A stretch of 64,000 nt of DNA, taken from NCBI RefSeq assembly GCF_902497775.2, contig NZ_OZ024668.1, positions 2,751,826 through 2,815,825 on the forward strand. Reading direction: 5' to 3'. Position 1 is the stretch's first letter. Each line of letters starts with the position of its first letter. This document shows positions 1 to 7,720 of this stretch, in pieces. This stretch comes from Pseudomonas fluorescens (GTDB taxonomy: Bacteria; Pseudomonadota; Gammaproteobacteria; Pseudomonadales; Pseudomonadaceae). A program made the position numbers and the translations under genes. Under the pieces are notes generated by a model. The model made no database searches. It had not been told where the DNA came from and saw only the letters and a list, made by a program, of their open reading frames with translations.

Positions 1-1
1 C

Positions 2-343
2 GAATTCGAACTCAAGATTCCCGGGCTTGAGCAACTTCAAGCACACGAGGTCAACGAGGCCAAAACGCTGGGCTTCGTGGCGTCAGCGCAAGAGGACGCC
101 CTGCTGCATCGCTACAAGATAAAAGGCAGCCGCTTTAAATCCAGCAAGGACATCAGCGCCCTTGAGGGCAGCGCACTCAACAGCAGCTATACCCTTCAGG
201 TTTCGGCCTACAGAGAAAAGAGCAAGGTCACCCAAGTGCTGCTGACACCGGTCACTGTCACCGCTGATGGCGTGTTGATGATCCTCGCCGCGCCGCTGCT
301 GCCGGTGGCATTCATGGCGGCGCAACCGTTTCGGGTCAAATAG
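2..343 (+). CDS. 3' part of a hypothetical protein gene
   Basis: An open frame enters from the left window edge with no stop and ends at a TAG at 341-343, so only the C-terminal 113 residues are visible. The visible part is mixed and polar, followed by a hydrophobic stretch near the end (GVLMILAAPLLPVAFMAAQ) that could be one membrane segment. I do not recognise the family. The following 144 bases separate it from the autotransporter and contain no gene. The real start lies outside the window. Confidence 0.5.
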   Translation, partial: EFELKIPGLEQLQAHEVNEAKTLGFVASAQEDALLHRYKIKGSRFKSSKDISALEGSALNSSYTLQVSAYREKSKVTQVLLTPVTVTADGVLMILAAPLLPVAFMAAQPFRVK

Positions 344-487
344 CGGTTGTACAGGCAAGTGATATCATTTTGACGTCAACTAATTTACCATCGCCGCGCT
401 CTTCTGCGTGGCCCACCTTTTTTTGTCGCTGCAAGGTCCAGCCCGCACGGAAGCGAAGCACTCAAAACGCCGCTAAAGGAATGAACC

Positions 488-3103
488 GTGACCCCCGTGA
501 TGTTCCGCAAAACCCTGCTCGCCCTGGCCGTAACCGCCACTGCCCTGCCCGCCCTCGCTGAAACTGTCCAACTGACCAACGCCGGCTTTAAAAGCGAGCA
601 CCAGCGCTACAGCGGTAATCTCGAGATCAACGGCGCCTACACCGGCGGCAGCGACGAAGATGCTATCGAGCTCAATGGCTCGAGCATCGAGAAAGACCTG
701 ATTCTCAACGCCACCATCAACAGCACCGGTGACTTCGCCGGCGGCGTCGACATGGATGTCTGGGAAGGCACGCAGCCGTGGGTCGCCAACAGCGTTGGCG
801 GCGACGTGATCAACAAGGGCAGCATTTCCGCCATCGGCGGTGGCGCCAACGCGCTGATGATCGACCCGGCGAAGATCGGCGGCAGCGTCATCAACGAAGG
901 CCTGCTCTACGCAGAAGGCGCACCGCTGAACGACGACGGCGGCCGCGATGTCGCCCGCGCGGTGGATTTCTCCGGCTCCTCGGTAATCAAGGGTGACCTG
1001 CTCAACGCCGCCAGCGGCAAGATCATCGCCAAGGGCGAAGACGCCAAAGGCATCAACCTTGAAGGCGGCGAGATCGTCGGCAAGGTCATCAACCGCGGCC
1101 TGATCGAAGTCACCGGCGAAGGCGCCACCGGCATCGACGCCACCACCAGCGGCTCGGGCGTTTACACCGACATGGTCGACCTGGCCGGCATCGAGAACCA
1201 CGGCACCATCATTGCCAACGGCAACGACGCCGAGGGCATCCGCATCGACGGTGCCAGCTTCACCGGCATGAACAACCACCTGGTCAACACCGGCACCATC
1301 CGCGCCGAAGACGCCGCCATCGCCATTGGCTTCAGCGACTTCGACAGCCCGGGCGCCCAGCCCTGGTACAAAGAAGAAGGCGATTTCAACATCTTCAACA
1401 GCGGTTCGATCATTTCTGCCGACGAGGCCATCGACGCCTCGCAAAGCAACCGCCCGGTCGAGCTGATCCTGCGCAAAGGCAGCGTCATCGTCGGTAACCT
1501 GATCGACCTGAGCAACATCGAGATCGAAGGCGACACCTCGTTCACCGGTACCGACAGCCGCGCTGACGGCGCCAACATTCGCCTCAAAGACGGCGGCTGG
1601 ATCGATGTCGGCAGCGTCAGCGACAACCTGAAAACCACCCTGACCTTCGAGGCCCCGCACAGCAGCATCGACGGCAACCTGTACGTCGCCGGCAATTCGG
1701 CCCTGGGCCTGAACCTGAGCAGCGCCACCGACGCCAACACAGCCGTGCTGAAGGTCAGCGGCACCACCCAGTTCGGCCAGGGCGCCCAGTTGCAACTGGC
1801 GGCCAAAGGCGAAGACTTCAACGCCAACGGCAGCACCTACAAACTGCTCGAAGCCGGCCAGATCGAGCTGCTGGGCGCCGACGGCGAAAGCGTCGACCCG
1901 AACGGCAAACTCAACCTGGTCAGCAGCTCGGCGCTGCTCAAGGTCGACAGCTTCACCGTCGACAACAACCAGGTGGTGGCGGTAGTCACCGGCAAGGGCA
2001 AGGAAGAAGTCGAGCAGATCATCACCAACCAGGGTGGTTCGGCCAACAGCCAGAAAGCCCTGAACAGCCTGACCGCCGACGGCATGATCGGCAAGCTGGC
2101 CAACAACGACCCGTTCAAGCAGGCCCTGCTCAACGCCGACGAAGCCCAGATCGCCAAGCTGGCCTCGGAACTGACCCCGGAAACCAACGGCGGCGCGACC
2201 CAGGCAGCCACCACCAGCCAGAACCTGGTGAGCAACGTCACCGGCAGCCGCACCAGCTCGCTGCGCGGCGCCTCCTCGGGCGAAGGCTTCAAGGAAGCCG
2301 GTGTCTGGGTGCAGTCGCTGTACAGCGACGCCAGCCAGGACCTGCGTGACGGCGTGGCCGGCTACAACGCCTATAGCCGCGGTATCGCCGTGGGTGCCGA
2401 TGGCAAGCTCAACGACAACCTGACCCTGGGTCTGGCCTACAGCTTCATCAACACCGACGTGAACGGCAAAAGCGGCAACCAGACCGAAGTCGACAGCCAT
2501 GCCTTTACCCTCTACGGCGGGTTCGAGCACGGCAACTACTTCGTCGATGCCAGCCTGACCTATGGCTTCAACGACAACCAGAGCAAGCGCAGCATTGCCG
2601 GCACGCAAGCCAAAGCTGACTATGACAGCGATCTGCTGGGCCTGAACCTGATCGGTGGCTACACCTACCACATCAACCCGCAGGTTCTGGTCGAACCGCG
2701 CCTGGCTGCCCGCTACAGCCTGGTGAACATCGACGGCTACCGTGAAAAAGGCTCTTCGGCGGCGCTGAAAGTTGAAGACCAGCGTTACGAAGCCATCGAG
2801 CTGGGTGCAGGCCTGCGCGTGGCCGGCAGCTTCGCCCTGGGCGCCGGTACCCTGGAGCCGCAAGCCAAGCTGATGGCATATCACGACTTTGCCGCTGACG
2901 AAGCGAAAAGCACCTCGACCTTCCTGGCCGGCAGCACGCCGTTCGTGACCAGCGGTGCCAAGGCGGCGCGTGACAGCTATGAAGCCGGCGTGGGTGCCGA
3001 CTACAAACTGGGCGCGGTAACCCTGGGCGTCAACTACGACTACATCGGCAAGTCGGGCTTCGATGCCGACGTGTTCTCGGCGAAAGTCCGTTACGACTTC
3101 TGA
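488..3103 (+). CDS. autotransporter with C-terminal beta-barrel (type Va)
   Basis: Encodes 871 residues. An N-terminal signal peptide (residues about 1-25, cleavage after ALPALA) leads into a long passenger of repeated Gly/Asn/Ile strands (residues about 26-580) typical of a right-handed beta-helix. Residues about 600-871 form an autotransporter beta-domain with alternating aromatic strands that ends in VRYDF, the usual C-terminal aromatic signature. The passenger should be displayed on or released from the outer membrane. I chose the GTG at 488 because AAAGGA lies 7 bases upstream; an ATG at 500 is an alternative. The stop overlaps the next start (TGATG), so the hydrolase is probably translationally coupled. 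No catalytic motif was recognised in the passenger, so adhesin versus enzyme is open. Confidence 0.88.
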   Translation: MTPVMFRKTLLALAVTATALPALAETVQLTNAGFKSEHQRYSGNLEINGAYTGGSDEDAIELNGSSIEKDLILNATINSTGDFAGGVDMDVWEGTQPWVANSVGGDVINKGSISAIGGGANALMIDPAKIGGSVINEGLLYAEGAPLNDDGGRDVARAVDFSGSSVIKGDLLNAASGKIIAKGEDAKGINLEGGEIVGKVINRGLIEVTGEGATGIDATTSGSGVYTDMVDLAGIENHGTIIANGNDAEGIRIDGASFTGMNNHLVNTGTIRAEDAAIAIGFSDFDSPGAQPWYKEEGDFNIFNSGSIISADEAIDASQSNRPVELILRKGSVIVGNLIDLSNIEIEGDTSFTGTDSRADGANIRLKDGGWIDVGSVSDNLKTTLTFEAPHSSIDGNLYVAGNSALGLNLSSATDANTAVLKVSGTTQFGQGAQLQLAAKGEDFNANGSTYKLLEAGQIELLGADGESVDPNGKLNLVSSSALLKVDSFTVDNNQVVAVVTGKGKEEVEQIITNQGGSANSQKALNSLTADGMIGKLANNDPFKQALLNADEAQIAKLASELTPETNGGATQAATTSQNLVSNVTGSRTSSLRGASSGEGFKEAGVWVQSLYSDASQDLRDGVAGYNAYSRGIAVGADGKLNDNLTLGLAYSFINTDVNGKSGNQTEVDSHAFTLYGGFEHGNYFVDASLTYGFNDNQSKRSIAGTQAKADYDSDLLGLNLIGGYTYHINPQVLVEPRLAARYSLVNIDGYREKGSSAALKVEDQRYEAIELGAGLRVAGSFALGAGTLEPQAKLMAYHDFAADEAKSTSTFLAGSTPFVTSGAKAARDSYEAGVGADYKLGAVTLGVNYDYIGKSGFDADVFSAKVRYDF

Positions 3104-3954
3104 TGAGCATGCGTCTTGCCGGCCCACGCCCGTGGGCCGGCCTCTGGCAAACCGTGGGGGCGCTGCTGGTCAGCGCCCTTCTCTGTGCCTGCCAATCCCC
3201 CTATCAAGGGTTGCAACAACTGGCTGAACAGCACGGTCGCCACGTAGAAATCGTGCCGGGCCAGGCGTTCCCGCTGGCCCTGCTGCCGCCGTCTGCACAG
3301 CGCCCAACCGAGCGCCTGCGGGTGTACCTGGAAGGCGACGGCCATGCCTGGGCCACGGCTACCCAGCCGAGCCTCGACCCAAGCCCGCGCAACCTGCTGG
3401 TGGCGCGCCTGGCAATCAATGATCCAACACCCAATGCCTACCTTGCCCGGCCATGCCAGTTTGTCTCGGCTGCCGGTTGCACGGCGGCGCTGTGGACTGA
3501 TCGACGCTTTTCGCAAGAGGTGGTGACCAGCCTCAGCGAGGCGCTGGACCGGCTCAAGCAGCGTGTTGGCAATCGCCAGTTCGAGTTGGTGGGCTATTCA
3601 GGTGGCGCGGCGTTGGCCGTACTGTTGGCCGCGCAACGGGACGATGTCGCACAGATCCAGACCATCGCCGGCAATCTTGATCCAGGCTTGTGGGTACAGC
3701 TCAAAGGCTTGTCGCCCCTGAACGGTTCGCTGGACCCGATGGTCTATCGGGACCGCCTCAAGTCACTCCCTCAGCGCCACTTGCTGGGAGGCGCAGACAA
3801 GATGATTACTGGCGACATATCCGCCAGCTTTCGCGGCACGTCCGGCTCAAGCCGGTGCAATCAACGGGTGATCATCCCTGCTGCGACGCATGAGCAAGGC
3901 TGGGAAGCCGCCTGGGCAATCTGGCAAGGCCAGGTGATCGGACCGTGCCTGTAA
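3103..3954 (+). CDS. lipoprotein alpha/beta-hydrolase
   Basis: Encodes 283 residues. The N-terminus has a hydrophobic segment ending in LLCAC, a plausible lipobox, so the protein is probably lipid-anchored. Residues around 160-170 hold the nucleophile elbow GYSGG (G-x-S-x-G), and a late His in ATHEQGW fits the triad. This marks an alpha/beta-hydrolase (esterase or lipase type). It starts on the ATG that overlaps the autotransporter stop by one base, so the pair forms one operon. A role in processing or releasing the passenger is possible but is only inferred from this linkage. Substrate unknown. Confidence 0.75.
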   Translation: MSMRLAGPRPWAGLWQTVGALLVSALLCACQSPYQGLQQLAEQHGRHVEIVPGQAFPLALLPPSAQRPTERLRVYLEGDGHAWATATQPSLDPSPRNLLVARLAINDPTPNAYLARPCQFVSAAGCTAALWTDRRFSQEVVTSLSEALDRLKQRVGNRQFELVGYSGGAALAVLLAAQRDDVAQIQTIAGNLDPGLWVQLKGLSPLNGSLDPMVYRDRLKSLPQRHLLGGADKMITGDISASFRGTSGSSRCNQRVIIPAATHEQGWEAAWAIWQGQVIGPCL

Positions 3955-4250
3955 AACCGGGCATTCCAGCGGTCGCAAACGAGATAGACCGCTCCCGCTG
4001 TAGGTCGTACCTGTCAGACCACTGATACATTTAGCGTCAGACCAGTCCTGAATTCCGCTAGCGAATTGTGGACGAAAGCCTAGCTTCCTAAACTTCGCTG
4101 ACGACGGACAGGTTGCCCTGTTTGCCCCGATCAATATCACGGGTGACAGGCCGATGGCCTGCACGAATTGCATCTTCGCGCGTCATCGTGTTTACCGCGT
4201 GCACTCCCGCCTCCGGAGCTTGAAGCTCTGAACAACGAGCCGCTAAAACA
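3955..4250. other. intergenic region without a convincing gene
   Basis: 296 bases between convincing genes. It holds a 7-bp hairpin (AGCGGTC at 3968-3974, GACCGCT at 3987-3993) without a T-tract, and two direct copies of GTCAGACCA at 4013-4021 and 4036-4044. The repeats resemble half-sites of a GntR-type operator, but no adjacent regulator gene is present. Short open frames here show no recognisable protein features. Confidence 0.4.
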
Positions 4251-5048
4251 ATGAACAAAAATGAAATAGATGAAAGTAACTTCCAATTTCTGTCGATGTG
4301 GAAACGCCTCGCCGGTGATCACCCGGGTGCCAATCTGGCCGACGAACCTGGCCTGTCGATGCGCTGGGCAGACAATGCCTTTGCGTTCTGGAACGCGCTG
4401 TACCTGACCGAACAGATCAGCGACGCTGAACATTTGCGCACCCGGCTCACAACCGCCCAGAGGTATATGAAAAGCAAACAGCACGACGGCTTGGTGTATG
4501 TGTGCGAGGACTATTTGAGCGCAAGCCTGCTGGAGCAAATGGAGACCATCGTCGATAGCACAGGCTTGGTGTTTGCCCTGCACCTGACGGGCATGGTGGG
4601 TAACCTCCTGCCGTTCGCCGAACACAACCTGCACCCGGCCCTGACATTCAAGCGAGCGGAGAATGAAGAAATCCTGCAGGCCTATGCCGATATCAACAGT
4701 GCAGGCTACGGCTTGCCCCTTGCGGCGGGTCGAGCGGGCCTGATGGGATCGGATCTGTGGAGGTCCAGTGCGTATGCCTATGTCGGTTACGATAACGGCG
4801 TGCCGGTCTCGACATCTGCCGCCATCGTCAATGACGGGCAGTTGTACCTGGCCTTGGTGGCGACGCTGCCTGAAGCGCAACGCAAGGGGTTTGGCCATGC
4901 CACCGTGCGCCATGCCCTGCAGTGTGCCTACGAAGCTACCGGCCTGACTCGAACCAGCTTGCATGCCACCGAGGCCGGTGCTCCCGTGTATGAGCGTATT
5001 GGCTACCACCGGGTCACAAGGTTTCGAGCGTACATGCCCAAGCCTTGA
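4251..5048 (+). CDS. GNAT-family N-acetyltransferase
   Basis: Encodes 265 residues. The C-terminal half carries a GNAT fold, with the acetyl-CoA loop QRKGFGHA (Q/R-x-x-G-x-G/A) near residue 207 and the typical end of the family, GAPVYERIGYHRV. The N-terminal half (about residues 1-130) is less conserved and may be a second, degenerate GNAT-like half, as in two-domain acetyltransferases. It should transfer acetyl from acetyl-CoA to an amine; the acceptor cannot be named. It is a single gene with no obvious operon partner. Base composition falls sharply immediately after its stop. Confidence 0.8.
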   Translation: MNKNEIDESNFQFLSMWKRLAGDHPGANLADEPGLSMRWADNAFAFWNALYLTEQISDAEHLRTRLTTAQRYMKSKQHDGLVYVCEDYLSASLLEQMETIVDSTGLVFALHLTGMVGNLLPFAEHNLHPALTFKRAENEEILQAYADINSAGYGLPLAAGRAGLMGSDLWRSSAYAYVGYDNGVPVSTSAAIVNDGQLYLALVATLPEAQRKGFGHATVRHALQCAYEATGLTRTSLHATEAGAPVYERIGYHRVTRFRAYMPKP

Positions 5049-5082
5049 CCTAAAACCAATCCACGACAAGGGCCGCAGCGAG

Positions 5083-5196
5083 GTAACATTTTCCAAAAAA
5101 ATAATTGAATGGCTTAATGATCACGGCTGGAGCATACCCCAAAATGATAATGACAGACCTATACAGCTCGATAATAAGCAAGGAACCATACAATGA
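5083..5196 (+). pseudogene. short open remnant overlapping the AT-rich gene
   Basis: In a different frame from the AT-rich gene, codons from 5083 to the stop at 5194-5196 read a protein-like segment (VTFSKKIIEWLNDHGWSIPQ and onward). A GAGG lies just before it, but the first codon is GTA, not a usable start. It could be the lost N-terminus of a decayed gene or chance coding. Reported because it looks more protein-like than a random shadow frame. Confidence 0.2.
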
Positions 5197-5686
5197 CCTA
5201 GACGTATTTTTTCTTGGCCACGAAAGCTTTGAAGAAATTCCACTTATTTCAAGATACAGCAGACTAGACCCGCTTGCCGCCGCTTTAGGAGACAGCAATG
5301 CTCTAGATTTCCTGATAGGACTTTCAGTGTTCTTGATCAACTCAATAACCACGTTGGCAAGATCAAAAAACATCAATGAAAGCGAGCTATTCGTCGCAAT
5401 AACATTTACAGATTTCTCCACCTCTTCTGAAAACCCCCACATCATTCCAAATATATTCATTTACCCAAACAAGAGCAAGAATCATCAATTCCAAAAAGCC
5501 CTAAAGAACAACAACCCGAACAACAAATCCGTTGAGCTCGCAACCATTCAAGAGCACTTTTCAAGGTGCAATCTGAAAAGTAGCTTTACATTCTATGAAA
5601 GCAGGTTTTTTGACGATGCCTGCAATGAAGACATCATAAGAATATTTGCCGTCCCTAAACGATCCCGCAAAAAAATAGCGAGATAG
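5144..5686 (+). CDS. AT-rich hypothetical protein, possible immunity-type gene
   Basis: Encodes 180 residues. The sequence is rich in Asn, Lys, Ser and Phe and clearly more AT-rich than its surroundings, which suggests recent transfer. No signal peptide or membrane segment is evident and I do not recognise the family. I chose the ATG at 5144 because GGAG at 5129-5132 lies 11 bases upstream; ATG 5150 and earlier TTG/ATG codons in frame are possible. Its position next to a PAAR-like remnant and a SUKH gene makes an immunity or effector-associated role plausible, but this rests only on context. Confidence 0.5.
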   Translation: MIMTDLYSSIISKEPYNDLDVFFLGHESFEEIPLISRYSRLDPLAAALGDSNALDFLIGLSVFLINSITTLARSKNINESELFVAITFTDFSTSSENPHIIPNIFIYPNKSKNHQFQKALKNNNPNNKSVELATIQEHFSRCNLKSSFTFYESRFFDDACNEDIIRIFAVPKRSRKKIAR

Positions 5687-5709
5687 TTACACGCAATGAT
5701 GGAGACTAC

Positions 5710-5806
5710 ATGAGCGCCATTGTTCGCCTCGACGACTCTTACAGACCACGGCGGTTTTGCTCGCACGGATTGCGACCACACCTCAGCATCAACGGAGGAT
5801 GAGGCC
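5710..5806 (+). pseudogene. frameshifted PAAR-like N-terminus
   Basis: An ATG at 5710, with GGAG at 5701-5704, begins MSAIVRLDD. In the +1 frame the text continues LTDHGGF. Spliced across a one-base shift near 5735-5740, this gives MSAIVRLDDS-LTDHGGF, very close to the opening of PAAR-repeat spike proteins (MSAIVRLGD...HGG). In the original frame translation stops at 5800-5802. PAAR proteins cap the type VI secretion spike and carry toxin domains; here only about 20 residues of the domain survive. I infer a decayed effector gene. Confidence 0.4.
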
Positions 5807-6145
5807 ATGGGCCCACTGAAAACCCAAATTGCCGAGTTAAGGCAAGCCCTGCAGCAGCTCGTCGACCACAACGTCGAGAACCCGGACGATGATGACCACT
5901 GGAGTGGCGTGCTGTTCTTCTGTACAACCGACGAACGCACCCGCACCTTGGTTGAGCAGGTGGAAAGCCTCGCCAGTGAGCTCTTCTTCGATCCGCAAGG
6001 AAGGGCCCTGCGCCATCGCATGCGGGTAGCCTGTATTGACGGAGTCATCATTCAGGAGTCAACACCCACCCCAGACGACGAAACGGTCATCCATATCGAG
6101 CTGCTTCAGGCTGGTCGCATCACAGTGAGTACCGCCAGGTCGTAG
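5807..6145 (+). CDS. hypothetical acidic protein downstream of the PAAR-like remnant
   Basis: Encodes 112 residues. The ATG at 5807 has GGAGG at 5794-5798, an 8-base spacing, and is the best start in a longer open frame that begins inside the PAAR-like remnant. The N-terminus is a likely helix (LKTQIAELRQALQQLV), followed by an acidic stretch and a mixed alpha/beta C-terminus. No known motif is visible. It lies between the PAAR-like start and the SUKH gene, so it may be an accessory or immunity protein, or part of the degraded effector gene. Function unknown. Confidence 0.5.
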   Translation: MGPLKTQIAELRQALQQLVDHNVENPDDDDHWSGVLFFCTTDERTRTLVEQVESLASELFFDPQGRALRHRMRVACIDGVIIQESTPTPDDETVIHIELLQAGRITVSTARS

Positions 6146-6296
6146 GGCTACTCAGCCATACCGGAGCGCTCCGTCGCCAAACTGTTCAGCAATGCCACGA
6201 AGCCGACCTGACCCAGCAACGCCAGAACGCCGACGGCATTACCCTCAACAACTACTGGGACCGCGCCTCCTTCATTCAAAAAGCGAGGAGATACCG
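6146..6296 (+). pseudogene. fragment resembling the C-terminal end of a lost protein
   Basis: No intact gene fits here, but two frames read protein-like text joined by a shift near 6200. One gives YSAIPERSVAKLFSNATK. The other gives LTQQRQNADGITLNNYWDR followed by ASFIQKARR. The second segment runs into the ribosome-binding site of the SUKH gene. Effector tails usually sit directly before their immunity gene, so this may be the residue of a toxin C-terminus. The family is not recognised. Confidence 0.3.
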
Positions 6297-6731
6297 ATGT
6301 CGAAGTCACGCGTAATTGGAACAACCACAGAGGCGATCCACGCCGCAGAGGCAGAACTAGGCCGACAGCTGCCAAGCTCTTTCTCGGAGTGGCTAATGGA
6401 TAATAACGGAAAATCAATCGACAGCCTGACTGTCTTTCCGGTGTACGACGCTCGTGACCCAAGAAAAACCTGGGACTCGATTGTTAGACATTTCAAAGAA
6501 AACTGGCAGGGCTGGATCGAAAACTTCCCGCAAAGCCGGCAGAATCTTGAATGCATCGTCCCCTTCGCGGAGTTCGGGACCGGCGATTATTATTGCTTTG
6601 ATTACTCTAAGCCCGGGCTCAGCGGAGAACCATCAGTCACCCGGTGGTCGCACGAGACGGGGGAGGCACTCTTCATTGCCGACAGTTTTTCCGCCTTTCT
6701 GAAAATCCCTCCAAGCTTGCGTATTTCATAG
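6297..6731 (+). CDS. SMI1/KNR4 (SUKH)-type immunity protein
   Basis: Encodes 144 residues. The ATG at 6297 is preceded by GAGGAG, giving a better start than the longer open frame from 6192. The sequence has the SUKH pattern: an N-terminal helix AEAELGRQLPSSFSEWLMDN, a central IVPFAEFGTGDYYCFDY core, and SVTRWSHETGEALFIADSFSAFL near the end. SUKH proteins bind and neutralise nuclease or other toxins delivered by type VI or contact-dependent systems. No intact toxin lies upstream, so this may be an orphan immunity gene kept after effector loss. Confidence 0.7.
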   Translation: MSKSRVIGTTTEAIHAAEAELGRQLPSSFSEWLMDNNGKSIDSLTVFPVYDARDPRKTWDSIVRHFKENWQGWIENFPQSRQNLECIVPFAEFGTGDYYCFDYSKPGLSGEPSVTRWSHETGEALFIADSFSAFLKIPPSLRIS

Positions 6732-6921
6732 CAATCGCCTTGGCGCACTCAGAAGATAGCCCACCCGCAACTGAATCTGGCGAACAGCGCACTTGAACAG
6801 TAAATTTTCGAGTTTGGAAATGACCGCTAGCCCAATTTGCGGAGCAGGTAATCGCACTGATGGAGGGCGCATGAGCTATTGGCCAGGCAAAGCACCTGCC
6901 CACGACAGAACAGCAGAAACG

Positions 6922-6947
6922 AAAAAAGGCCCCGAAGGGCCTTTTTT
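6922..6947. terminator. bidirectional Rho-independent terminator
   Basis: A perfect 5-bp stem, GGCCC-cgaa-GGGCC (6928-6941), is flanked by six A on the left and six T on the right, so it can work in both directions. On the minus strand it closes transcription of the tRNA-Gly at 6989-7064. On the plus strand it would stop transcripts from the SUKH region. Confidence 0.85.
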
Positions 6948-6988
6948 CTATCACTACAGCACTCTGCTGAATGCTGTAGCGCCATATT

Positions 6989-7064
<76 letters not shown>

Positions 7065-7127
7065 GTCGTGATGGGGACTATTGTAACGATTCAATAAATC
7101 TCGTCAAGCCCTTGATTCAAAAAAGCT

Positions 7128-7688
7128 TTATTTCTGTTCCGAGCCTTCGCGCAGGTGCGGCCAGGCGGCGCGCAGGTAATGCACCATCGACCACAGGGTC
7201 AGGCCCGCGGAAATCATCAGCAAGGCGTAGCCGAGAATCACCCAGAACGTCAGTACCGGCGGGTTGGCCAGCAGGATCACCAGGGCGAGCATCTGCGCCG
7301 CAGTCTTCCACTTGCCCAGGTTCGACACCGCAACGTGCGCCCTCGCCCCAAGCTCGGCCATCCATTCACGCAGCGCCGAAACCACGATCTCGCGGCCGAT
7401 GATCACCGCCGCCGGCAGGGTCAGCCAGAAGTTGGCGTGCACTTGCACCAGCAGGACCAGGGCCACAGCGACCATCAGCTTGTCGGCCACCGGGTCCAGG
7501 AAGGCACCGAACGGCGTGCTCTGCTGCAGGCGACGGGCCAGGTAACCGTCCAGCCAGTCAGTGGCCGCGGCGATGGCGAAGACACTGCTCGCTGCGATAT
7601 AGCTCCAGTGATACGGAACATAGAACAGCAAAATGAAGAACGGAATGAGCAGGACGCGAAGAACGGTAAGCAGATTTGGAATATTCAT
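7128..7688 (-). CDS. pgsA: CDP-diacylglycerol--glycerol-3-phosphate 3-phosphatidyltransferase
   Basis: Encodes 186 residues of an inner-membrane enzyme that makes phosphatidylglycerol phosphate from CDP-diacylglycerol and glycerol-3-phosphate. The CDP-alcohol phosphatidyltransferase motif is complete: DGYLAR ... G ... LDPVADK (residues about 55-80). Several hydrophobic segments follow. The start MNIPNLLT at 7688 is the family N-terminus and is preferred over an upstream in-frame start. The gene lies 32 bases after uvrC, in the conserved gacA-uvrC-pgsA order. Confidence 0.95.
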   Translation of the reverse strand: MNIPNLLTVLRVLLIPFFILLFYVPYHWSYIAASSVFAIAAATDWLDGYLARRLQQSTPFGAFLDPVADKLMVAVALVLLVQVHANFWLTLPAAVIIGREIVVSALREWMAELGARAHVAVSNLGKWKTAAQMLALVILLANPPVLTFWVILGYALLMISAGLTLWSMVHYLRAAWPHLREGSEQK

Positions 7689-7720
7689 CGGCACAACTGG
7701 CTGCAAAGTGAGCGAGCATT

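Noticed and set aside
473..3127. Long open frame on the minus strand across the autotransporter
   Set aside because: It is the antisense of a clear signal peptide plus beta-barrel gene; composition is only the mirror of high-GC coding DNA.
3847..4173. 108-codon minus-strand frame in the gap after the lipoprotein gene
   Set aside because: Overlaps the hydrolase 3' end, has no ribosome-binding site and no recognised motif.
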